This document shows, one piece after another, positions 16,598 through 24,154 of a stretch of DNA of 31,406 bases. A model generated the notes under the pieces. The model had not been told where the DNA came from, made no database searches, and saw only the letters and a list, made by a program, of their open reading frames with translations. This DNA is from CAYNRG01 sp047973125 (GTDB lineage Bacteria; Bacillota_I; Bacilli_A; Erysipelotrichales; Erysipelotrichaceae). Position 1 is the stretch's first letter, and each line of letters begins with the position of its first letter. The DNA lies in contig JBKEBK010000006.1 in assembly GCA_047973125.1 (NCBI GenBank), forward strand, positions 1 to 31,406, read 5' to 3'. The position numbers were made by a program, and so were the translations under genes.

Positions 16598-17494
16598 CTA
16601 TTTTTCCTCCAAATCTATTTTTATATTGGCAGCACTAGCAAGTGATAATACACGCTGTGCTCTTTCAACTATTGGTTTATCAATCATTTTACCATTTAAA
16701 GAAATTACACCAGAACCCTTTGCCTCTGCTTCATTAATGGCATTAATAACAGCCACAGCATTCTTAATTTCTTTCTCACTTGGACAAAAAACACTATTTA
16801 TAATAGGAATTTGACGAGGATTAATTACAGATTTTCCATCAAATCCTAATTGACGAATAAACTCAGTTTCTTTTCTTAAAGTTTCAGGATCATCAACATT
16901 TGAGAAAACCGTATCAACAGCAGCAATCCCAACAGCTCTTGCAGCATGTACAATCATTGATCTTGCAAAAAATAGTTCTTCACTATTTCTCTCTGGATAT
17001 CTTCTTGTCTTCATTGAAGTAACATAATCTTCAGCGCCAAGAGCAATTCCAACTATTCTTGGTGATGCTTTTGCGATTGATAAAGCATTTAAGACACCAA
17101 TTGGCCCTTCAATCGCTGCAAAGATTTTAGTAGAACCCTCTTCTCTTTTACATTGTTTTTCTGCCTGTAAAATAATTTCTTCTGCATCTTTAACATCCTG
17201 TTCACACTCTGTTTTAGGAAGACGAATAACATCAATACCAGCACTTACCATGGCAAAAATATCATCCTTACCACCACATTTTAAATCATTAATACGCACT
17301 ACTGTTTCAGTATCTTTAAAATCTAATGTTTTAACTGCTTGATAAACAAGAAAGCGTGAAGTATCTTTTTCTTTTAAAGAAATTGAATCTTCAAGATCAA
17401 ACATTATTGAATCGGCTCCATATAGATTAGCATCCCTTAACATTCCTGGATTACTTGCAGGAACAAACATCATTGTTCTTCTTAAACGTTCCAT
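16598..17494 (-). CDS. citE: Citrate lyase beta subunit (citryl-ACP lyase)
   Basis: Cleaves citryl-ACP to oxaloacetate and acetyl-ACP. From the ATG at 17492-17494 it has 298 residues: LRRTMMFVPASNPGML, MFDLEDSI (metal ligands), VVRIND, IEGPIGVLNA and LGAEDY, the CitE barrel motifs in order. A longer reading starting at TTG is unlikely because that codon lies inside the GGAGG ribosome site that serves the ATG. It overlaps citD by 13 bp. Confidence 0.95.
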   Translation of the reverse strand: MERLRRTMMFVPASNPGMLRDANLYGADSIMFDLEDSISLKEKDTSRFLVYQAVKTLDFKDTETVVRINDLKCGGKDDIFAMVSAGIDVIRLPKTECEQDVKDAEEIILQAEKQCKREEGSTKIFAAIEGPIGVLNALSIAKASPRIVGIALGAEDYVTSMKTRRYPERNSEELFFARSMIVHAARAVGIAAVDTVFSNVDDPETLRKETEFIRQLGFDGKSVINPRQIPIINSVFCPSEKEIKNAVAVINAINEAEAKGSGVISLNGKMIDKPIVERAQRVLSLASAANIKIDLEEK

Positions 17495-17802
17495 GATTCT
17501 AATTCCTCCCAATTTATATTCTCTTTAATTCCAACTGCACGATGGACTACAGCAATTGTACGAGCCTTAATTGTACAATCTAGCGCACCTTGATCAACAA
17601 GAGAAACCTTAGCATCTTTAATACCTAAATTCTTTAGTGTTTCTAATACCACCTTACGAATTTGTTTTCCAAATTGAAACTGCACACTACTTTTTAAATC
17701 AATTTCAATTCCTTTGCCTTCATTTTTATCAATCATAATTTGAATATCCGATGATTCCAATGTTCCAGCAATTGCCTGATTCTTAATTTCAAAATTTACC
17801 AC
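17482..17802 (-). CDS. citD: Citrate lyase acyl carrier protein (gamma subunit)
   Basis: A 106-residue carrier that holds the phosphoribosyl-dephospho-CoA arm. The attachment motif AGTLESSD is present; by alignment with Klebsiella CitD (Ser14), Ser17 is the modified residue. The rest (GIEIDLKSSVQFQFGKQIR, VSLVDQGALDCTIKARTIAVVHRA) follows the family. The start codon is GTG with GGAGG eight bases upstream; it overlaps the end of citC by 14 bp. Confidence 0.94.
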   Translation of the reverse strand: MVNFEIKNQAIAGTLESSDIQIMIDKNEGKGIEIDLKSSVQFQFGKQIRKVVLETLKNLGIKDAKVSLVDQGALDCTIKARTIAVVHRAVGIKENINWEELESWNV

Positions 17803-18829
17803 TTGATTTTCCTCCTTTTCTTAATTTATTTATAAGTGATTGACCATCATCTGACATTAAATAATCAAATGTGGTACTTGGCACAAGTTTTTTTACAAGA
17901 TTTAAATCATTATCCATTAGAGCATCTCTTACACAAGTTGCACTAATAATCATTCCATCAACTTCTTTTCTAGCAATAATTTCTACATCAATCTCTGGTT
18001 CTAATACTTTCTTAAGTACTTGATTATAGATTGCAGTAGTTTCACACTTATGTTCATATCCAACAAATCTTTTTGTAATATTCAATACTTCAGCAATTTT
18101 CTTAAATATTTTAGCATCTAATCTCGCTTGCGTTTCTATAACACTTACATCACTTTTAAGAAAATATGCTGGAAATGTTTCTTTTGATATCATATAATTT
18201 TCTGTTTTTAATACTTCAACATTATTTAAATGTAGAGTACCATTTTTAACTAAATTAAATCTTACATCACTTGGAAAAAGTGATGCATCCTCAGATAAAA
18301 CAAAAACAAAAACAAGATCAGCTTGCAAAGATGCATATTCAATTAAATGTTGATGTCCTTTAGTAAATGGATTGGCATTCATAACAATGGCACTACATTT
18401 ACCACTATCTTTTTTAAATACTTTAATTTTTTCAAGATAACAATCAAAATTATTAATGCCTCTTTCTAAAAACACTAAATTTTCATCAACAAACTCAATT
18501 TCTTTAAACCCTAAATATTTAAAAGATGCAACTGAGCTAGGCTTGGTATAAACATATATATTTTTATAACCATTATCAATTATTTCATTTATCAAAAATG
18601 AAATTAATATATTAAAAGTTCCTGTGTCTGAGTTTTCTTTATCAACAGCAACACACTTTATAACATTTTTAAATATAGAACCTGTTGCTACTAACTTATC
18701 ATCCTCAAATACGCCATATGTAAAATCGATGCAATCTTCATGTTTAATTTTTGCTCGATTTAAAAATGTAGTCCACTCATTATAAAGATCCTTATCTTTT
18801 TTTACATACATGCGCATTATTTGAGACAT
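17789..18829 (-). CDS. citC: Citrate lyase synthetase (acetate:SH-citrate lyase ligase)
   Basis: Acetylates the CitD prosthetic group with ATP and acetate to switch citrate lyase on. Of 346 residues, the first part is a GNAT-like domain (about 1-115: KLVATGSIFKNVIKCVAV) and the rest a nucleotidyltransferase domain with VMNANPFTKGHQHLIEYA, whose GHxH corresponds to the nucleotide-binding motif, and FVLSEDASLFPSDVRFNLV. AAAAGGAGAGTAAA precedes the ATG. It is the first of the cit genes, as in other citrate clusters. Confidence 0.94.
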   Translation of the reverse strand: MSQIMRMYVKKDKDLYNEWTTFLNRAKIKHEDCIDFTYGVFEDDKLVATGSIFKNVIKCVAVDKENSDTGTFNILISFLINEIIDNGYKNIYVYTKPSSVASFKYLGFKEIEFVDENLVFLERGINNFDCYLEKIKVFKKDSGKCSAIVMNANPFTKGHQHLIEYASLQADLVFVFVLSEDASLFPSDVRFNLVKNGTLHLNNVEVLKTENYMISKETFPAYFLKSDVSVIETQARLDAKIFKKIAEVLNITKRFVGYEHKCETTAIYNQVLKKVLEPEIDVEIIARKEVDGMIISATCVRDALMDNDLNLVKKLVPSTTFDYLMSDDGQSLINKLRKGGKSSGKF

Positions 18830-18846
18830 TTTACTCTCCTTTTAAA

Positions 18847-18990
18847 TTATTTTTTCTCTGTTGGAAAACACTTTAATAAAACTATACTAGCAGCATAGAT
18901 TATTAATAAAGCCGCAAATATTCCACCCATTCCAACAACCATTATTTCAAGTGCAGGTGATATATCTGCCATATTAAAATTTAAATTCAT
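18847..18990 (-). CDS. Small OadG-like membrane subunit (47 residues)
   Basis: A short gene with a good ribosome site (AAAGGAGTATAATAAAA before ATG at 18988-18990). The protein has an acidic N-terminus (ADISPALE) and a single membrane helix, MVVGMGGIFAALLIIYAA, then a short basic tail. GMGxxF at the start of the helix is the hallmark of the N-terminal anchor of Na+-decarboxylase gamma subunits (OadG). The soluble, C-terminal part of OadG is missing. It sits between oadB and citC, so it is probably the membrane anchor of the decarboxylase. It is short enough to be missed by automated callers. Confidence 0.75.
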   Translation of the reverse strand: MNLNFNMADISPALEIMVVGMGGIFAALLIIYAASIVLLKCFPTEKK

Positions 18991-19008
18991 TTTTATTATA
19001 CTCCTTTA

Positions 19009-20121
19009 TTAAGCAAAGAACATTAGAATCATTCCACCAGCAACAACCGATGCTATTTGTCCTGATACATTTGCTCCAATTGCATAGTTTAATACAAAGT
19101 TTTTTGGATCTTCTTCAGTAGCAAGTTTTTGAACAACACGAGCAGACATTGGAAATGCTGAAATTCCAGCTCCACCAATCATCGGATTAATCTTCTCTTT
19201 GCGAAATAGATTAACAAACTTTGCAAAGAGTACCCCACCTATTGTATCCATTACAAAGGCAACAAGACCAAAAGCAATTATTAATAGTGTTTGAAAGTTT
19301 AAGAATTGATCAGCAGTCATCTTCATTGATATTGTAAAACCTAATAGAATTGAAACAAGATTAACTAGCTCATTTTGAGCAGTAAGACTTAATCGATCAA
19401 GAACCCCACACTCTCTAAGTAAGTTACCAAACATCAAAAATCCAACAAGTGGTAAAGAAACTGGTGCTATAAATCCTGCAACTATTGAAATGATAATAGG
19501 AAATAATATCTTAGTTTTCTTTGATACACCAGATGCTTTATAAGTCATTTTAATTGCTCGCTCTTTTTTTGTAGTAACAAGCTTAATTGCAGCTGGCTGA
19601 ATTATAGGAACCAGTGCCATATATGAGTAGGCAGCAACAGTTATTGGTCCTAACAATTCTGGTGCTAACTTATTAGCTACAAATATTGATGTCGGTCCAT
19701 CAGCTGCTCCAATTATTCCAATTGTAGCTGCCTGTGGTAAAGAAAAACTAGCAAATACCGCAACAATTATTGTAAAGAAAATCCCAAATTGAGCAGCAGC
19801 CCCATAAAGAAGCATCGAAGGATTTTGGAGCAGTGGTCCAAAATCTATCATAGCTCCAATACCTATAAAAATAAGTAGCGGAAATAACTCGGTCTCAATA
19901 CCAGCTGCAAACAATACATTTAAAACCCCTTCAGGTCCTCCTGGCTGAGAAATTAGACCAGAGTGTGGGAAGTTAACCAAAATAGCACCAAGCCCCATTG
20001 GAACTAATAATGTTGGCTCATACTCTTTAACAATACCTAAGAATATTAGTACTGCCCCAATTGCCATCATTGTTAATTGTGGAATAGTGATTTGCATTAC
20101 TCCATTTAATAAAAAATCCAT
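19009..20121 (-). CDS. oadB: Oxaloacetate decarboxylase beta subunit (Na+ pump)
   Basis: The integral membrane subunit that decarboxylates carboxybiotin and exports Na+. The 370-residue protein has about nine to eleven membrane helices. The functional motifs are present: GAADGPTSIF (138-147, with the essential Asp141) and GNLLRECGVLDRL in the second half, both lining the Na+ path in Klebsiella OadB. GAGGGAGAGATATTT precedes the ATG. It is shorter than the about 430-residue Klebsiella protein but within the range seen in Firmicutes. Confidence 0.95.
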   Translation of the reverse strand: MDFLLNGVMQITIPQLTMMAIGAVLIFLGIVKEYEPTLLVPMGLGAILVNFPHSGLISQPGGPEGVLNVLFAAGIETELFPLLIFIGIGAMIDFGPLLQNPSMLLYGAAAQFGIFFTIIVAVFASFSLPQAATIGIIGAADGPTSIFVANKLAPELLGPITVAAYSYMALVPIIQPAAIKLVTTKKERAIKMTYKASGVSKKTKILFPIIISIVAGFIAPVSLPLVGFLMFGNLLRECGVLDRLSLTAQNELVNLVSILLGFTISMKMTADQFLNFQTLLIIAFGLVAFVMDTIGGVLFAKFVNLFRKEKINPMIGGAGISAFPMSARVVQKLATEEDPKNFVLNYAIGANVSGQIASVVAGGMILMFFA

Positions 20122-20138
20122 AAATATCTCTCCCTCTT

Positions 20139-20534
20139 CTACTTAATAACAACCATCACTTCACCAACATCGATAGCTGTACCCTTTTCTGCATATATTG
20201 CAGCAACTACCCCATTTTGTGGTGCAACGATATTATTTTCCATCTTCATTGCTTCAAGTACAAGTAATACCTGATTTTCACTTACTGTATCACCAACTTT
20301 AACATCAATTGATAAAATGTTCCCCGGCATTGGTGATATTACTTCAACACCCCCATCAACACTTATTGGCTCATTGACAACAGTTTTTACTTCTTCTTTT
20401 ACTGCTTCTTTTACTTCACTTTTCTCCTTTACAGGAACCGGTTTTGAAAATGATAATCCTTCTGGATTTCCAATTTCTTCCATTTCTACAACATATTCTT
20501 TATCGTTTAACTTTACTCTAAATTTTCTAAGCAT
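20139..20534 (-). CDS. oadD: Biotin carrier protein of oxaloacetate decarboxylase
   Basis: 131 residues: an N-terminal segment, an Ala/Pro/Lys/Glu-rich flexible linker (about 30-60), and a biotinyl domain with EAMKMEN (94-100), Lys97 being biotinylated. It supplies the mobile biotin arm that other decarboxylases carry on OadA. BirA, encoded across the intergenic region, would modify it. GAAGGGAG precedes the ATG and overlaps the end of the preceding gene. Confidence 0.94.
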   Translation of the reverse strand: MLRKFRVKLNDKEYVVEMEEIGNPEGLSFSKPVPVKEKSEVKEAVKEEVKTVVNEPISVDGGVEVISPMPGNILSIDVKVGDTVSENQVLLVLEAMKMENNIVAPQNGVVAAIYAEKGTAIDVGEVMVVIK

Positions 20535-20537
20535 CTT

Positions 20538-20852
20538 TTATTTGCTCCCTTCTTCATAAATACTTACCAACCTAAAAGTTGAATCTGGCATATTATTTGC
20601 TAATACACTAGCAGCAATAATTGCTGCAGCCTCCATGTCTTGATCAACACGTCTAATTGATTTAACTTTAACCTTGGCATCTAAAACATCTGTAGATAAG
20701 ATTGCAGAAGCAATTATTGCTACAGTATCATACTCTTCCTGATCCAATATTTCTTTTGTAAAGTCTATCAAATCTTCTTTTTCATAAATATGTGGCTCTA
20801 CTTTTGTAATTGCACTCTTATCTATTGGTTTTGATTTTTTCCTCCAAAACAT
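20538..20852 (-). CDS. Soluble OadG-tail-like protein, probable OadH
   Basis: First gene of the operon, 104 residues, with no membrane segment. Its C-terminal half contains two similar units: DTVAIIASAILS...KVKSIRRV (42-69) and DMEAAAIIAASVLA...FRLVSIYE (72-100). Each resembles the AVIAAAI plus basic-strand tail that ends gamma/delta subunits of Na+-decarboxylases. In E. faecalis the corresponding first gene is oadH, described as a subunit of the decarboxylase. I assign it by order and by these motifs, not by recall of the OadH sequence. The ribosome site is weak (GCAGGT). Confidence 0.65.
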   Translation of the reverse strand: MFWRKKSKPIDKSAITKVEPHIYEKEDLIDFTKEILDQEEYDTVAIIASAILSTDVLDAKVKVKSIRRVDQDMEAAAIIAASVLANNMPDSTFRLVSIYEEGSK

Positions 20853-20879
20853 TCAAATACCTGCTCTTTCTACAATATT

Positions 20880-20894
20880 ATTATACTGTATACA
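20880..20894 (-). promoter_or_regulatory. oad-cit operon promoter with GntR operator-like box
   Basis: On the minus strand a perfect -10 TATAAT (20880-20885) is preceded immediately by TGTATACA (20887-20894); the -35 region (CATCAA or ATCAAA) is poor. A poor -35 with an operator beside the -10 suits an activated or repressed promoter. Further upstream, GTTCTTTGA (20898-20906) and TCAAAGAAC (20940-20948) form a 9-bp inverted repeat. Confidence 0.6.
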
Positions 20895-20954
20895 CCTGTT
20901 CTTTGATGGTTTTCAAGTGTTTTTTAAATAGATATACACTCAAAGAACACTTAA

Positions 20955-20984
20955 TGTAAACTATAATAATAATTTAAGTTTACA
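20955..20984 (+). promoter_or_regulatory. BirA operator (biotin box) over the birA-bioY promoter
   Basis: TGTAAAC (20955-20961), 16 bp, GTTTACA (20978-20984): the known BirA operator layout of two 7-bp half sites separated by 14-16 bp. TATAAT (20962-20967), a likely -10, lies inside the spacer. BirA-biotinyl-AMP binding would shut off birA-bioY when biotin is plentiful. Confidence 0.85.
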
Positions 20985-21027
20985 ATTATAGTAAATAATG
21001 ATATTCTTTCATTTGTGAGGTGCTAAT

Positions 21028-22005
21028 ATGAAATTATTAATATTAAAAATGTTAGAAGAAAATATGCATGAGTTTACAAGTGGAGAAGTTATTGCCAAAA
21101 AATTCGGTATGACAAGAGCTAATGTTTGGAAAAATATTCAAAAACTTATAAATGATGGTTATAAAATTGAATCAGTTAGCAATAAAGGTTATCACTTAGT
21201 TGATTATAATACCAACATTTCTAAATCAAGAATTTCAACGTTGACAAACAATAAAGTTACAATTGAATATTTAGAAAGTGTAGATTCTACAAATAATTAT
21301 GCTAAAGAAATAGTTAAAGATAGTGATATTTCAAATCATATTGTTATTTCAGATCAGCAAACTATGGGTAAAGGAAGAAATGGTCGATCTTTTTATTCTC
21401 CAAGTAAAAATGGAATTTATATGAGTTTTATCTTAAGACCTCAGTTGACATTATTAGATACTCAACTTTTAACAATTGCTGCAGCTGTTGCTGTTGTTGA
21501 AAGTATTAAAGAGCTATATGAAGTTGACACTGATATTAAGTGGTTAAATGATATCTACTATCAAAATAAAAAGTTATGTGGAATATTAACTGAAGGAGAA
21601 ATTATATTGGAATCAAACTCTTATCGTTATGTAATTGTTGGAATTGGATTAAATGTATTTAATGATCAAAACCTTCCAAAAGAACTTCAAAATATTTATA
21701 GCTCACTTGATACAATATTTAAAGGAAAAATTGATCGTAATATCCTAGTTGCTACAATCATTAATAACTTTTATGAGCTTTATAATAATCTTTTAGAAAA
21801 CAAAACCTTTATCTTAGAAAAATATAGAAATTCTAGTATTGTATTAGATAAATATATTACTATTAATAATGACTTAAATAAGAAATATTTAGTGATTGAT
21901 ATTGATGATTATGGACACTTAATTGTAAAAGATGAAAGCGATGAAATTATTACATTAAATAGTGGAGATGTTAGTATAAAAGGAGACTTTAATAATGAGC
22001 ACTAA
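21028..22005 (+). CDS. birA: Bifunctional biotin-protein ligase and biotin operon repressor
   Basis: A 325-residue class II BirA. Residues 1-60 are a winged helix (GEVIAKKFGMTRANVWKNIQKL), residues about 65-270 the ligase domain with GKGRNGRSFYSP and KWLNDIYYQNKKLCGILTE, then a C-terminal SH3-like domain. It activates biotin with ATP and attaches it to OadD Lys97, the only biotin acceptor in the window. GTGAGGTG precedes the ATG. A BirA operator lies upstream, so it should control itself and bioY. The last codons overlap bioY by 11 bp. Confidence 0.93.
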   Translation: MKLLILKMLEENMHEFTSGEVIAKKFGMTRANVWKNIQKLINDGYKIESVSNKGYHLVDYNTNISKSRISTLTNNKVTIEYLESVDSTNNYAKEIVKDSDISNHIVISDQQTMGKGRNGRSFYSPSKNGIYMSFILRPQLTLLDTQLLTIAAAVAVVESIKELYEVDTDIKWLNDIYYQNKKLCGILTEGEIILESNSYRYVIVGIGLNVFNDQNLPKELQNIYSSLDTIFKGKIDRNILVATIINNFYELYNNLLENKTFILEKYRNSSIVLDKYITINNDLNKKYLVIDIDDYGHLIVKDESDEIITLNSGDVSIKGDFNNEH

Positions 22006-22543
22006 AGACATAACCATAGCAGCAATATTTGCAGGCTTAATATCAATTTCAGCATATGTTGTCATTCCTTTATCAATTATCCCCTTTTCTTTACAGGTGT
22101 TCTCAGTTTCTCTAACAGCCATATCGCTTCCAAAAAAGCAAGCAATGCTTGCGATTGTAACCTATATATTAATTGGTTTAATAGGAGTTCCAGTTTTTGC
22201 AGGAGGAAGAGGTGGACCACAAGTAATACTATCTTTAACATTTGGCTTTATTATAGGATTTATTCCAATGGTATATATTATAAATACCTTGTTTAATAAA
22301 CTTCCTAAAAATAAACTTTGGATTGCCTTTGTTTGTGGAAGTTTGGCACTTTATGCTGTAGCACTACCAATTCTTTATTTAAATTTAACTTTCTATGTAG
22401 GTAAAACAATTAAAATTTCAACACTGTTACTATCCTATTGGATAGCATTTATTCCAACAGATTTGATATCGTTAGGATTAAGTTATATCGTTTACTTAAG
22501 AATGCCCAAGTCTATTATAAAAAATAAAAAAGCTGGAAATTAA
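21995..22543 (+). CDS. bioY: BioY biotin transporter (ECF substrate-binding component)
   Basis: A 182-residue membrane protein with about six helices. The family's loop motif is VFAGGRGGPQVI, followed by LTFGFIIGFIPM. BioY captures biotin and works with the shared ECF ATPases and EcfT, which are not in this window. No biotin synthesis genes are seen here. Translationally coupled to birA (AAAGGAG within the birA end) and under the same BirA operator. A strong terminator follows. Confidence 0.92.
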   Translation: MSTKDITIAAIFAGLISISAYVVIPLSIIPFSLQVFSVSLTAISLPKKQAMLAIVTYILIGLIGVPVFAGGRGGPQVILSLTFGFIIGFIPMVYIINTLFNKLPKNKLWIAFVCGSLALYAVALPILYLNLTFYVGKTIKISTLLLSYWIAFIPTDLISLGLSYIVYLRMPKSIIKNKKAGN

Positions 22544-22557
22544 TCCAGCATTTTTTT
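22525..22557. terminator. Bidirectional terminator between bioY and the citrate transporter
   Basis: GCTGGA (22532-22537) and TCCAGC (22544-22549) form a stem with a 6-nt loop, flanked by a T-run on one side and an A-run on the other, between convergent genes. Confidence 0.9.
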
Positions 22558-23956
22558 ATATGAAGAATGGAACAGATCCTGTAAGTCCTGCAACAACTAT
22601 AAATATAATAAATATACCTAAAGCCCATTTTGCAGATTCTTTTTGCCATTCACCCATATCTAATTCTGTCATTTGAAGAAGTAGATAGATAAATGCCACA
22701 AGCGGACTTAATAAGTGGAATGCTTGTCCTAAAAGTGATGCCACTCCAAGTTGCATTTGTGTCCAACCATAGGTTGCACCCGCTTCTGCAAGCACTGGTA
22801 ATACTCCATAGTAGAAAGCATCATTTGATAAGAAGAATGTTCCAGGTGCTGATAAGAACGCTACAACAAGTCCCCAAACATTTCCAAAGCTTTCAGGGAT
22901 TATTTTGGTAAGACTTATAGCTAAAGCATCAGACATTCCAGATACTGTAAATAATCCTGTAAATACCCCTGCACCAAGAACTAAGATAACAACCGCAACA
23001 GCATCGCCTGAATTTGCATGAAGTCTTTTCTTTTGATCTTTAAGATTAGGATAGTTCATCATTAATGCAATTACAGTTCCGATTAAAAATAGGAATACTG
23101 ATGGAAATGTATCCTTCAACATTAGTAATGTAATTAGCGTAATTGTTAATATTAAGTTTGGCCAGAATAGATGTGGACGACGAATTTTAACTACCTCTTC
23201 ATCTTCAACAGTTGTTAACTCATTTAACTCTTTTTCCGTTAAAACTTTAATTCCGATACGTTTGCGCTCTTGAAGCCCCATATAAACAGCAACTCCAAGC
23301 ATATAGAAAACAGCAAGAACCATCCCCGGCGCTAAAGCACGAAGAACTTCTGAATCCATACCTTCTAGCTCAGATAATACAGAAATAACACGGGCTGTAG
23401 GGCCACCCCAAGGTAATAGGTTCATAATTGTATTCATCAAGATAACAACTACACCCAAATTCATCATTTTCATACCGAGCTTCTTATAAAGCGGTATAAA
23501 TGCAGTACATGTAATTAAAGTCGTTGTAGTTCCATCACCATTAAGTGATACGGCAGCTGCTACTATAGCAGATGCAACTAAAACTTTTAATGGATCACCA
23601 TTAGCAAACTTAATCATAATTTTTGTAATTGGATCAAACATTCCTGCATCTAGCATTAGTGAGAAATAGAATATCGCAAATAATAACATAATTCCTGTTA
23701 TTGATGTTTTCTTAACTCCTGCTAAAACAAAATCCCCTAAAATCCAAATTTGGTCCATAAATGAAACCGTTGATGCATCAGCAAGTCCTTTAAGCTCGAC
23801 TATCTGATTTGTGTAGAGTCCCATAAATGACCCTACTAAAGCAAATACTAGTGGCACAATAATCAAAGCTGTAAATGGAGATAACTTTTTCTTCATTATC
23901 AAAAATAAAAATACAGCGATCATTGACCAAGCCAACACTGTTAGTGCAATAGGCAT
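22556..23956 (-). CDS. CitMHS-family citrate transporter
   Basis: A 466-residue permease with about 12 helices, the citrate-metal:H+ symporter family (B. subtilis CitM/CitH). Recognised segments: LFAIFYFSLMLDAGMFDP, NGDPLKVLVASAIVAAAVSLNGDGTTTTLIT, LPWGGPTARV and FLSNDAFYYGVLPVLAEAG. It would take up citrate complexed with Mg2+ or Ca2+ for the citrate lyase operon next door; the metal preference cannot be read. It is a single gene behind a cre-overlapped promoter. TATAAGAGAGGAG precedes the start codon. Confidence 0.92.
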   Translation of the reverse strand: MPIALTVLAWSMIAVFLFLIMKKKLSPFTALIIVPLVFALVGSFMGLYTNQIVELKGLADASTVSFMDQIWILGDFVLAGVKKTSITGIMLLFAIFYFSLMLDAGMFDPITKIMIKFANGDPLKVLVASAIVAAAVSLNGDGTTTTLITCTAFIPLYKKLGMKMMNLGVVVILMNTIMNLLPWGGPTARVISVLSELEGMDSEVLRALAPGMVLAVFYMLGVAVYMGLQERKRIGIKVLTEKELNELTTVEDEEVVKIRRPHLFWPNLILTITLITLLMLKDTFPSVFLFLIGTVIALMMNYPNLKDQKKRLHANSGDAVAVVILVLGAGVFTGLFTVSGMSDALAISLTKIIPESFGNVWGLVVAFLSAPGTFFLSNDAFYYGVLPVLAEAGATYGWTQMQLGVASLLGQAFHLLSPLVAFIYLLLQMTELDMGEWQKESAKWALGIFIIFIVVAGLTGSVPFFI

Positions 23957-24006
23957 AAAATAATTCTCCTCTCTTATAATTTATTCTATATTTAGAATGT
24001 AACTTA

Positions 24007-24035
24007 ATTATAGGCATAGAAAGCGATTACAACAA
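24007..24035 (-). promoter_or_regulatory. Citrate transporter promoter overlapped by a cre (CcpA) site
   Basis: Minus strand: TTGTTG (24030-24035), 17 bp, TATAAT (24007-24012). Inside it, AGAAAGCGATTACA (24018-24031) matches the cre consensus TGWAANCGNTNWCA at all positions but the first. A site between -35 and -10 should let CcpA repress uptake of citrate when a better sugar is present. Confidence 0.75.
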
Positions 24036-24114
24036 TATTATACAACGATAAAACACACCTAAGAGACACTTAAAACACTTGATAAACACTTTAAAATTTT
24101 ATAAATTAAATGTT

Positions 24115-24140
24115 AAAAGTCCTTTATTTAAAGGACTTTT
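24115..24140 (-). terminator. Terminator of the PEP carboxykinase gene
   Basis: A perfect inverted repeat, AAAAGTCCTTT (24115-24125) and AAAGGACTTTT (24130-24140), lies 15 bp beyond the pckA stop. The T tail on the minus strand is short (TTTTAACATTT). The rest of 23957-24154 holds the citrate-transporter promoter. Confidence 0.75.
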
Positions 24141-24154
24141 ATGACTATTTATAA

